Below are positions 27,284 through 36,690 of a stretch of 64,000 nucleotides of DNA, one piece after another. The notes beneath the pieces were generated by a model. That model made no database searches, was not told where the DNA came from, and was given only the letters and a program-made list of their open reading frames with translations. The stretch's first letter is position 1. Each line of letters opens with the position of its first letter. A program made the translations under genes and the position numbers. Source of the stretch: Hyunsoonleella flava (GTDB lineage: Bacteria > Bacteroidota > Bacteroidia > Flavobacteriales > Flavobacteriaceae); the NCBI RefSeq assembly GCF_004310325.1, contig NZ_SIRT01000004.1, positions 1 to 64,000 on the forward strand, written 5' to 3'.

Positions 27284-27425
27284 GAATACATCACCCCTTT
27301 TTGGTCAAGTATGAGAACTTGATAATTCTGACCATCATTTTTTACGTGATTCTCAAAAACAAGCATGGGTTTTTGAATCGATACACAAATGCTATTCTTT
27401 TATAAAATTTACTAATTACAATCTA

Positions 27426-27456
27426 TTTTCACAGGTGTTTTATAATGGTAATTTTG
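27426..27456 (+). promoter_or_regulatory. Promoter of the peroxiredoxin operon
   Basis: TAATTTTG (27449-27456) matches TAnnTTTG exactly. A TTT (27426-27428) lies at the right distance (20 bp) for the -33 position. The start codon follows 43 bp later. Confidence 0.55.
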
Positions 27457-27499
27457 CTTAAAATTAGAACATTATTAATTAAACATTACTTATAACATT

Positions 27500-28144
27500 A
27501 TGGCATTAGTAGGGAAAAAATTTCCAGATTTAAACGTAAACGCAATCAACGATTTGGGCGATACATTTAAGTTAAACGTATTAGAAGAAGCAGTAAATAA
27601 CAAGAAGAAGGTCATCTTATTTTGGTATCCAAAGGATTTTACTTTTGTATGTCCGACAGAGTTACATGCATTTCAGGCAGCTTTAGGTGAATTTGAAAAG
27701 CGCAACACCATTGTAATTGGCGCATCCTGTGATACTCCCGAAGTACACTTTGCTTGGTTAAACACCGAAAAGGATAATGGTGGTATAGAAGGTGTAACCT
27801 ACCCGCTTTTAGCAGATTCTAACAGAAATTTAGCTTCTACTTTAGGTATTCTAGATATTACAAACGAAACGTATAATGAAGAAACTGGTGTGGTAACTGT
27901 GGAAGGTGATAACGTGACTTACAGAGCTACTTACATCATTGATGAGGACGGGATTGTACAGCACGAAAGCATCAACAACATGCCTTTGGGTAGAAACGTT
28001 CAAGAATACTTACGTTTAGTAGATGCCTTAACTCATGTTCAGGAAAAAGGAGAGGTTTGTCCAGCAAACTGGGAAGAGGGAAAAGATGCGATGAACGCCG
28101 ATAGAAATGGTGTAGCTGAGTATTTAGCAGCTCATGTAAACTAA
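27500..28144 (+). CDS. Typical 2-Cys peroxiredoxin (AhpC/Prx1)
   Basis: A 214-residue peroxiredoxin. The peroxidatic Cys is C51 in FTFVCPTEL and the resolving Cys is C187 in GEVCPANW. It reduces H2O2 and organic hydroperoxides, with electrons from a thioredoxin-like partner; a thioredoxin gene follows 77 bp downstream. The two genes and a DUF6952 gene form an operon that recurs in Flavobacteriaceae. The 1-Cys AhpF partner is not present, consistent with thioredoxin-based recycling. Confidence 0.94.
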   Translation: MALVGKKFPDLNVNAINDLGDTFKLNVLEEAVNNKKKVILFWYPKDFTFVCPTELHAFQAALGEFEKRNTIVIGASCDTPEVHFAWLNTEKDNGGIEGVTYPLLADSNRNLASTLGILDITNETYNEETGVVTVEGDNVTYRATYIIDEDGIVQHESINNMPLGRNVQEYLRLVDALTHVQEKGEVCPANWEEGKDAMNADRNGVAEYLAAHVN

Positions 28145-28221
28145 AAAACTAAAGTTTCAAATCCCAAATTCCAAGAAGTATTTAAGGAATTTGGGGCTTG
28201 AATTTTGAAAATTTAACAACC

Positions 28222-28536
28222 ATGGTAAAAGAGTTAGAACAAGATAATCTACAAGAATTAGTTGCTGAAAATGAAACTGTTGTGGTGCAATATTCGGCCA
28301 CATGGTGTGGCAACTGCCGTATTATGAAACCAAAGGTAAAAAAGTTAGCCTCAGAATTGGAAGAGATAACTTTTGTTATTGCAGATGCCGAAAAGTTTCC
28401 AGAATCTAGAAAATTGGCTACGGTTGATAATTTGCCAACTTTTGCAACTTTTAAAAACGGAAGTTTTATAAACCAAGTACAAACTAATAAGTTTGATGTA
28501 CTTAAAGATTTAGTAAATGAAGTTACCAGTAATTAA
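28222..28536 (+). CDS. Thioredoxin family protein
   Basis: The start is set at ATG 28222; an in-frame TTG at 28198 would add eight residues. The 104-residue product has the thioredoxin fold with active site W28-C-G-N-C32, an unusual CGNC variant of CGPC, which tends to raise the redox potential and change partner choice. The cis-Pro loop reads NLPTFATF. It sits between a 2-Cys peroxiredoxin and a DUF6952 gene and overlaps the latter by 20 bp, so it is probably the dedicated reductant of the peroxiredoxin. Confidence 0.9.
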   Translation: MVKELEQDNLQELVAENETVVVQYSATWCGNCRIMKPKVKKLASELEEITFVIADAEKFPESRKLATVDNLPTFATFKNGSFINQVQTNKFDVLKDLVNEVTSN

Positions 28537-28774
28537 GCATTTAACGAATTTTATTGAGGAGAACGACGAAGACTTTGTTGTTGAAACCATTGAAACCTTA
28601 GAAGCTTTAACCGAAGTTCCGTCTTTAAAAGATGAAGAACTAGACGTTATAGGAGAATTGATTTCCAACATGTACGGTGCTATTGAGGTTAATAAAATGG
28701 TAAAGAACGGCTCCCCAAAAAAAGAAGCATTAAATAGTTTTATGAGTCGGGTTATGGGTTCGATTGACTCTTAA
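28517..28774 (+). CDS. DUF6952-type small helical protein
   Basis: An 85-residue acidic, helical protein (MKLPVIKHLTNFIEENDEDFVVETIETLEALTEV...), with its start overlapping the thioredoxin gene by 20 bp. The family occurs in the same position after peroxiredoxin and thioredoxin genes in many Flavobacteriaceae, so it probably helps the same detoxification system, perhaps as a small adaptor. No catalytic residues were seen. Confidence 0.75.
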   Translation: MKLPVIKHLTNFIEENDEDFVVETIETLEALTEVPSLKDEELDVIGELISNMYGAIEVNKMVKNGSPKKEALNSFMSRVMGSIDS

Positions 28775-28798
28775 TTGAAAAAGAAAAATTTGATATTT

Positions 28799-28829
28799 AA
28801 AGTCATCTCTTTTGAGGTGGCTTTTTTTG
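28799..28829 (+). terminator. Terminator of the peroxiredoxin/thioredoxin operon
   Basis: A 10-bp stem (AAGTCATCTC with GAGGTGGCTT, including two G-T pairs) with a short T loop and a following T run. It lies 25 bp after the DUF6952 stop. Confidence 0.8.
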
Positions 28830-28873
28830 TTTCTTCAAAATTGACTTTGCAAAAAAATTCAACTACCTTCGTT

Positions 28874-28925
28874 TAACGTCGGATATAAGCCATTAAATAA
28901 CGGCGCATATCCGTCACCACGTTGT
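28874..28925. repeat. attC-like imperfect palindrome C, upstream of NUMOD4 gene
   Basis: TAACGTCGGATATAAGCC on the left, CGGCGCATATCCG-N7-GTTGT on the right. CGGATAT (28880-28886) pairs with ATATCCG (28907-28913), and AAC with GTT. The right arm has a longer spacer than the left (7 against 2 nt), as in element A. It ends 25 nt before the next start codon, almost the same distance as element A before the DUF6090 gene. Confidence 0.55.
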
Positions 28926-28950
28926 AGTGCATTTGAGAAAACCCTGAAAT

Positions 28951-29496
28951 ATGATTAGAAACTATTGGAATGAAGAATGGAAAGTCGTTGAATTTGACGA
29001 TGGAATTACCGAAAATGAACAGTTCAAAATCTCAAATTACGGACGAATTTTAAACTGTAAAAGCGAAACCGAATTTGAAGTTAAAAAATCATACATCAAC
29101 GGATATCAAAATCTTCCGCTAAAACAAAAACGGAACGGAAAATCGACCAGCAGATACGTCCACAAACTTGTGGCTGAACATTTCCTCGAAAAAAATGACG
29201 GAATTTATGTCATCCATCTGAATTACGACAAAACCGACAATCGAGTGGAAAACTTAAAATGGGCAACCAAAAGAGAAAAGGAACTTCATCAATTCAACAA
29301 TCCGAATTGGGAAAAAATTGTACAAAAAAGAGGTAGAAAAATCGGAAAACTAAACGAGGGAAAAGTAAAAATTATTAAACGCCAATTGAAAAACGAAAAG
29401 AACAGAATCAATATGATTGCAAGGCGCTTCGGAGTTTCTGATACGCAAATTCATAGAATAAAGAAAGGAGAAAATTGGAGTCAAGTAACCGAATGA
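28951..29496 (+). CDS. NUMOD4/HNH-type DNA-binding protein
   Basis: A 181-residue protein. The N-terminal third (WNEEWKVVEFDDGITENEQFKISNYGRILNC) matches NUMOD4, a module of homing endonucleases. The centre has an HNH_3-like block (YVHKLVAEHFLE, then YVIHLNYDKTDNRVENLKWAT), where HLNYDKTDNR replaces the usual HKDGNKTNN metal site. The C-terminus (INMIARRFGVSDTQIHRIKKGENW) looks like a helix-turn-helix. It may be a small homing-type nuclease or a DNA-binding relic. It is flanked on both sides by attC-like palindromes C and D, as in a cassette, and has no room for its own promoter. Confidence 0.8.
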   Translation: MIRNYWNEEWKVVEFDDGITENEQFKISNYGRILNCKSETEFEVKKSYINGYQNLPLKQKRNGKSTSRYVHKLVAEHFLEKNDGIYVIHLNYDKTDNRVENLKWATKREKELHQFNNPNWEKIVQKRGRKIGKLNEGKVKIIKRQLKNEKNRINMIARRFGVSDTQIHRIKKGENWSQVTE

Positions 29497-29507
29497 AAAA
29501 ACGCACT

Positions 29508-29637
29508 ACAACAATGTATAACCGCAATTACGGCGGATTCGACTACGTCCGAATCCACTCGGAATTGCTAAAGCCTGTGCTAAACCGAAAATAAATGCAT
29601 ATTAACCCGTAACTGACGGTTATACAAAACCGTTAAA
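29508..29637. repeat. attC-like imperfect palindrome D, downstream of NUMOD4 gene
   Basis: The best formed of the family. Left: ACAACAATGTATAACCG, followed by CAATTACGG. Right: CCGTAACTGACGGTTATAC, six bases, then GTTAAAC. The stems TGTATAACCG / CGGTTATACA and TTACGG / CCGTAA pair. Spacers between the CAAC/GTT ends and the GTATA/TATAC boxes are 3 and 6 nt. The end GTTAAAC fits the attC core pattern GTTRRRY. A central hairpin (GGATTCG, 29535-29541, with CGAATCC, 29550-29556) sits inside. It starts 11 nt after the NUMOD4 gene stop. Confidence 0.6.
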
Positions 29638-29654
29638 CGAAACTCTCAAAAAAA

Positions 29655-30122
29655 TCACTTCAACAATCCAATAACTTCCCGAAACTTCTTTTCTTCAGCA
29701 TAGTCTAAAGCTGTCTTTTCTTCATTATCTTTTACAGTAGCATCTGCTTTATGCTTCAACAATAATTCTACCATGTTAGTTTGCCCATACATACCGGCAA
29801 AAATTAAAGGCGTATATCCTAAATTGTTTTGTGCGTTTACATTGGCACCATGTTTAAGCAGTAGTTTTGCCAATTCTGTATTTCCTTTAAAAGCCACACC
29901 AATGAGCGCGGTATTTCCAGTACTATCGGTATCATCCACTGGAGCACTGTACTCTAGCAATTTTTCCACTATTGTCTTTTTATCAAAATAGGAAGCAAAA
30001 ATCAATGGGGTAAATCCTCTTTGGTCTTTTGCATCTACTAATTCAGGATGTGATTTTAATAAAGTTTCTATAAAATCTCTATCTCCCGATTGTATCGCAC
30101 CAAAAAATTGTGTAACGTCCAT
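29655..30122 (-). CDS. Ankyrin-repeat protein linked to catalase
   Basis: The start is set at 30122 (MDVTQFFGAIQSGDRDFIETLL); a longer in-frame start at 30182 would pass through a terminator hairpin. The 155-residue product is built of about four ankyrin repeats (for example GFTPLIFASYFDKKTIVEKLLEYSAPVDDTD, GNTALIGVAFKGNTELAKLLLKHGANVNAQN, GYTPLIFAGMYGQTNMVELLLKHKADATVKD). An ankyrin gene directly downstream of a catalase is a known arrangement (for example AnkB near KatB in Pseudomonas), where it supports catalase activity. Here it follows katG by 76 bp. Confidence 0.88.
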   Translation of the reverse strand: MDVTQFFGAIQSGDRDFIETLLKSHPELVDAKDQRGFTPLIFASYFDKKTIVEKLLEYSAPVDDTDSTGNTALIGVAFKGNTELAKLLLKHGANVNAQNNLGYTPLIFAGMYGQTNMVELLLKHKADATVKDNEEKTALDYAEEKKFREVIGLLK

Positions 30123-30141
30123 AACAACAAAATTTAAAATA

Positions 30142-30179
30142 AAATTGGGATAAGCACCATAAAATGCCCATCCCAATTT
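30142..30179 (-). terminator. Hairpin between katG and the ankyrin gene
   Basis: A 9-bp perfect stem (AAATTGGGA, 30142-30150, with TCCCAATTT, 30171-30179) and a 20-nt loop. In the direction of katG it is followed by a T-rich stretch, as in an intrinsic terminator. It probably limits read-through from katG into the ankyrin gene. Confidence 0.65.
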
Positions 30180-30198
30180 CAACTATCAATCCATCAAA

Positions 30199-32421
<2,223 letters not shown>

Positions 32422-32695
32422 TTATGTTTTGTAATAGTTAGTATTGATAATTTTTTGAATACTCTAAAATTAGCAATAATATCATCTCCTAAAACATATG
32501 TGATATTTTTAAAAATTATATGAAAATTGATAAAACTTATTATCTATCAAAAAACAATAGTTTTTTTAAATAATTAAGAATTCATAAACGAGCGCTTTTA
32601 ATAGCATTCTCATAATTATTTCTTAAAGATTTCTAGGATTCATTTTTTAACATTTTAAATATGCTTATTTTAGAGCTCTAATTAAAAACAAAAAA

Positions 32696-33202
32696 ATGGC
32701 TAATATCACATTGGGTGGAAACCCTGTAGAAACTATCGGAAAGCTTCCTGAAGTTGGTTCTCAAATTGCAGATTTTAATTTAACTGCTATCGATTTATCA
32801 ACAAAAACTCTAGCAGATTTTAAAGGCAGCAGACTCATTCTAAATATATTTCCTAGCGTAAATACAGGAGTATGCGCAGCATCTGTTAGGCAGTTTAATG
32901 CTGAAGCTAACGAATTGGAAAACACAAAAGTACTATGTATTTCAAGAGATTTACCTTTTGCACAGGAGCAGTTTTGTGCAGCAGAAGGCTTGGATAATGT
33001 AGTAATGCTTTCAGATTTTAAAACAGGGCAGTTTGGTAAAGATTATGGTGTGCTATTTACAAGCGGCATTTTTGATGCCTTACTTTCAAGAAGCATTGTT
33101 GTAGTTGATGAATCTGGTAAGGTCTTATATAATGAACAGGTTTCTGAAACTGGAGAAGAACCAAATTACAAAGCCGCTTTAGAAGCGCTTTACGATGCCT
33201 AA
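32696..33202 (+). CDS. tpx: Thiol peroxidase
   Basis: A 168-residue Tpx-type peroxiredoxin. The peroxidatic Cys is C60 in VNTGVCAASVRQF and the resolving Cys is C94 in QEQFCAAEGL, matching the positions in the E. coli enzyme. The start is set by the conserved MANITLGGNPV. It reduces lipid and small organic hydroperoxides with electrons from thioredoxin. It diverges from katG, forming a peroxide-defence pair, and overlaps dgkA by 8 bp. Confidence 0.97.
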   Translation: MANITLGGNPVETIGKLPEVGSQIADFNLTAIDLSTKTLADFKGSRLILNIFPSVNTGVCAASVRQFNAEANELENTKVLCISRDLPFAQEQFCAAEGLDNVVMLSDFKTGQFGKDYGVLFTSGIFDALLSRSIVVVDESGKVLYNEQVSETGEEPNYKAALEALYDA

Positions 33203-33563
33203 AAAAGAATCCTTCTTAGTAAACCGATTAAAAAGTGTTGGCTATGCCTTTAAAGGTGCTCTTTTATTAATTACTAAAGAGTCAAGTATAAAAATCCAGC
33301 TGGTTATTGCAATGATAATGACCATTGCTGGATTTTATTTTGAGATTTCAAAAACAGAATGGCTTATCCAAACACTTACCATAGCCCTTGTTATGAGCAT
33401 AGAAGGTGCAAACACAGCCATTGAAGAAATTGCAAATTTTGTACATCCAGAATACCATAAAAAAATAGGCTATATTAAAGATGTTGCTGCTGGCGCAGTT
33501 TTTATAGCAGCTATTTGCGCAATAATTATTGGGTTTATTATTTACATTCCTAAGTTTACTTAA
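33195..33563 (+). CDS. dgkA: Diacylglycerol kinase family protein (DgkA-like)
   Basis: A 122-residue membrane kinase with three hydrophobic helices. The signature is GANTAIEEIANFVHPEYHKKIGYIKDVAAGAVFIAA, with the catalytic Glu in NTAIEE and the Lys/Asp pair in IKDVAAGAV. It phosphorylates diacylglycerol or undecaprenol. Gram-positive and Bacteroidota members with this sequence often act on undecaprenol rather than DAG, so the substrate is uncertain. It is coupled to tpx by an 8-bp overlap. Confidence 0.88.
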   Translation: MPKKESFLVNRLKSVGYAFKGALLLITKESSIKIQLVIAMIMTIAGFYFEISKTEWLIQTLTIALVMSIEGANTAIEEIANFVHPEYHKKIGYIKDVAAGAVFIAAICAIIIGFIIYIPKFT

Positions 33564-33599
33564 AAATACTAATCATCTAGGATAAACGTTAGTAATTTG

Positions 33600-33607
33600 T
33601 ATTTTTG
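33600..33607 (+). promoter_or_regulatory. -7 element of the ftsK operon
   Basis: TATTTTTG, an exact TAnnTTTG match, 19 bp before the ftsK start. No clear -33 TTG. Confidence 0.5.
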
Positions 33608-33626
33608 CTTAAACTAAGGCATACCA

Positions 33627-36017
33627 ATGGCGAAGAGAACCAAAACTAAAAAACCTACTAAATCAAAATTTAAAAAACCAAGCTTTAAGTTGTCCAATCA
33701 ACAAAAGTTAGTTTTTGGTAGTTTCTTGGTTATTTTCGGCATTATCCTCTGTGTATCCTTTATCTCGTTTTTCTTTACTGGCAAAGCAGACCAGAGTACT
33801 CTTTCAGAGTTTGCAACACGTGATGCTGAAGCCAAAAATTGGTTGAGCAAAATAGGTGCTTGGTTAAGTGATTTCTTTATTCAGCGTGGATTTGGAGTTG
33901 CCTCATTTGTATTATCAGGTTTGGTATTTCTATCAGGAATCTATGTCCTCATGGATATTAAAAAAGCAAAACTGAGAAAACATTGGTTTTGGGGTATTTT
34001 GATAATGATCTGGTTTTCGGTACTTCTAGGATTCTTTTCATCAAAAAATGACATATTAGGAGGTACTGTTGGTTTTGAAATTAATAGCTTTTTACAAGAT
34101 TATATCGGTAAGATAGGCACAGTACTACTATTGATTTTAGGTTTCATCACTTATCTCGCGATGCGATTTAAGGTAACTTTTGAAAGTTTCAAACGTTTGT
34201 TTTCATCTGCCAAAAAAGATATTAAGGATGAATTTTCAGATATAAAAGAAGACACATTCACCGTAGATAATAACCTATCAGATGAAGCAGAAGCTTTTAA
34301 AACAGCTTTTGATATTCCTTTGGATGACACTCCAAAAGACGAGCCTGTAAAGAAGAAAGAAGTGGCTGTAAAAGAAACTGCTCCTATGGAAGTAAAAGTT
34401 TCTAAACCAGAACCTGAAGAAGATCCAGAACTTGAAATAAAAGTTGAAACAGTTAAAGAAGAAATTACAGAAACAGATAATTTAGCGAATAAACTTGTTG
34501 AAGACTTTGGTTTATATGATCCAACTTTAGAATTAGGTAATTACCAATTCCCTCACATTGATTTATTAAAGAAGTACGACACGGAAGGTATCACGATAAA
34601 TCAAGAAGAACTTGAGGAAAACAAGAACCGTATTGTTGACACCCTAAATAATTATAAAATAGGTATTGCCAGCATAAAAGCTACAATTGGACCTACAGTT
34701 ACACTTTACGAAATAGTCCCTGAAGCTGGTATCCGTATTTCAAAAATCAAAAATCTGGAAGATGATATTGCACTTTCACTTTCGGCTTTAGGCATACGTA
34801 TCATTGCACCCATTCCTGGAAAAGGCACCATTGGTATTGAGGTACCAAACAAGAATGCCACTATAGTTTCCATGCGCTCTGTTATCGCATCAAAGAAATT
34901 TCAAAATTCTGAAATGCAATTGCCTATTGCTTTAGGAAAAACGATTAGTAATGAAACGCTTGTTGTAGATTTAGCAAAAATGCCACACTTATTGATGGCA
35001 GGTGCAACGGGACAAGGTAAGTCTGTTGGTTTGAATGCCGTATTAACCTCATTACTATATAAAAAGCACCCTGCAGAGGTAAAGTTCATTCTGGTAGATC
35101 CTAAAAAGGTGGAATTGACATTGTTCAACAAGATTGAACGTCATTATCTAGCTAAATTACCTGATAGCGAAGAAGCCATAATCACGGACAATACAAAGGT
35201 TATCAATACATTAAATTCGTTGTGTATTGAAATGGACAATCGCTATGAACTTCTTAAGAACGCAATGTGTAGAAACATTGCCGAGTACAACAAGAAGTTT
35301 AAAGCTCGTAAGTTAAACCCCAACGATGGGCATCAGTTCTTGCCTTACATCGTTTTGGTGGTAGATGAATTTGCCGATTTGATTATGACTGCTGGAAAAG
35401 AAGTGGAAACCCCTATTGCACGTTTAGCACAATTGGCACGAGCTATTGGTATTCATTTAATTATAGCAACGCAACGACCCTCGGTGAATGTAATTACGGG
35501 TATTATCAAAGCGAATTTCCCTGCGCGTATTGCTTTTAGGGTAACTTCTAAGATAGATTCTAGAACTATTTTGGACGGTTCAGGAGCAGATCAATTGATT
35601 GGTCGCGGAGACATGTTATATACCCAAGGTAATGACATTACCCGTGTACAATGTGCTTTTGTTGACACACCAGAAGTAGAAAAAATCACGGATTATATTG
35701 GGTCGCAAAAAGCCTATCCCGAGGCGTATATGCTGCCTGAATATATTGGCGAAGAAAGTGGCACAAGTCTTGATATAGACATTGAAGACAGAGATAAATT
35801 ATTTAAAGATGCAGCAATTGTTATCGTTACTGCACAACAAGGTTCAGCTTCTTTATTACAACGAAAGCTAAAATTAGGATACAATAGAGCAGGTCGTTTA
35901 ATTGATCAATTAGAAGCTGCTGGTATTGTAGGCCCTTTTGAAGGCAGTAAAGCACGACAAGTACTGGTGCCGGATTTAGCATCTCTTGATGAGCTATTAG
36001 AAAATGAAAATATGTAA
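33627..36017 (+). CDS. ftsK: DNA translocase FtsK
   Basis: A 796-residue FtsK/SpoIIIE protein. Four hydrophobic helices (about residues 28-50, 85-105, 115-135, 155-175) anchor it at the division septum. A charged linker follows, then the motor domain with Walker A GATGQGKSVGLN and Walker B LPYIVLVVDEFADLIM, plus ATQRPSVNVITGIIKANFPARIAFRV. The C-terminal gamma winged helix (AAIVIVTAQQGSASLLQRKLKLGYNRAGRLIDQLEAAGIVGP) recognises KOPS-like sequences. It pumps chromosome ends apart and activates XerCD. First gene of a run with lolA-like and lptF-like genes. Confidence 0.97.
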   Translation: MAKRTKTKKPTKSKFKKPSFKLSNQQKLVFGSFLVIFGIILCVSFISFFFTGKADQSTLSEFATRDAEAKNWLSKIGAWLSDFFIQRGFGVASFVLSGLVFLSGIYVLMDIKKAKLRKHWFWGILIMIWFSVLLGFFSSKNDILGGTVGFEINSFLQDYIGKIGTVLLLILGFITYLAMRFKVTFESFKRLFSSAKKDIKDEFSDIKEDTFTVDNNLSDEAEAFKTAFDIPLDDTPKDEPVKKKEVAVKETAPMEVKVSKPEPEEDPELEIKVETVKEEITETDNLANKLVEDFGLYDPTLELGNYQFPHIDLLKKYDTEGITINQEELEENKNRIVDTLNNYKIGIASIKATIGPTVTLYEIVPEAGIRISKIKNLEDDIALSLSALGIRIIAPIPGKGTIGIEVPNKNATIVSMRSVIASKKFQNSEMQLPIALGKTISNETLVVDLAKMPHLLMAGATGQGKSVGLNAVLTSLLYKKHPAEVKFILVDPKKVELTLFNKIERHYLAKLPDSEEAIITDNTKVINTLNSLCIEMDNRYELLKNAMCRNIAEYNKKFKARKLNPNDGHQFLPYIVLVVDEFADLIMTAGKEVETPIARLAQLARAIGIHLIIATQRPSVNVITGIIKANFPARIAFRVTSKIDSRTILDGSGADQLIGRGDMLYTQGNDITRVQCAFVDTPEVEKITDYIGSQKAYPEAYMLPEYIGEESGTSLDIDIEDRDKLFKDAAIVIVTAQQGSASLLQRKLKLGYNRAGRLIDQLEAAGIVGPFEGSKARQVLVPDLASLDELLENENM

Positions 36018-36037
36018 TTTTGTATTAAAGTAAAAAA

Positions 36038-36676
36038 ATGAAAAAGTTAATCACCATAGTATGTATCGCATTTATCACCTTTACTGGGTTTTCTCAAAAT
36101 AAGGGCAAGACCTTGTTGAGTGAAGTATCTGAAAAGGTAAAAAACTATGATAATATTTCTATAGACTTTAAATATATTCTAGAAAATACCGATGAAGACA
36201 TAAAGCAGGAAACCCGTGGAGACGTTGTTCTTGAAGGTGAAAAATATAAATTAAACATCCTCGGCATTACACGTCTTTACGATGGAAAAACACTATATAC
36301 CATTAGTCCAGAAGACGAAGAAGTAACTATAACAACTCAAGCTGAAGATGATATAGATGCCATTACACCAAGTAAGATGTTGTCTTTTTATGAAGATGGT
36401 TATACCTACGCCATGGATATCGTTCAAAATATAAAAGGCAGGAAAATTCAATATGTCAAGTTGACTCCTATCGACTCAAATTCTGAAATTGACTATATAC
36501 TTTTGGGCGTTGACGCTACAACTAAACACATATACAATTTAATTCAAATAGGGAAAAATGGTACTAAAACGACTTTAATCGTTAATTCTTTCAAAACGAA
36601 TGAACCATTATCGGAAACCTTATTTACCTTTGATGCAGATAAATATCAAGATTATTACATCAATAAAATTGATTAG
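36038..36676 (+). CDS. LolA-like outer-membrane lipoprotein carrier
   Basis: A 212-residue protein with signal peptide (MKKLITIVCIAFITFTGFSQ) and a LolA-like unclosed beta barrel: NISIDFKYILEN, RGDVVLEGEKYKLNI, TRLYDGKTLYTISPEDEEVTITTQ, then EDGYTYAMDI and IYNLIQIGKNGTKTTLIVNSF. In other bacteria LolA carries lipoproteins through the periplasm; in Bacteroidota this gene commonly sits next to ftsK, as here. It lies 20 bp after ftsK and 14 bp before the LptF-like gene, so all three are probably co-transcribed. Confidence 0.85.
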   Translation: MKKLITIVCIAFITFTGFSQNKGKTLLSEVSEKVKNYDNISIDFKYILENTDEDIKQETRGDVVLEGEKYKLNILGITRLYDGKTLYTISPEDEEVTITTQAEDDIDAITPSKMLSFYEDGYTYAMDIVQNIKGRKIQYVKLTPIDSNSEIDYILLGVDATTKHIYNLIQIGKNGTKTTLIVNSFKTNEPLSETLFTFDADKYQDYYINKID

Positions 36677-36690
36677 GTAGTCGCATCCTT

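Noticed and set aside
28951-29496. Homing endonuclease inside an intron or intein
   Set aside because: The gene stands alone between palindromes and does not interrupt any other gene.
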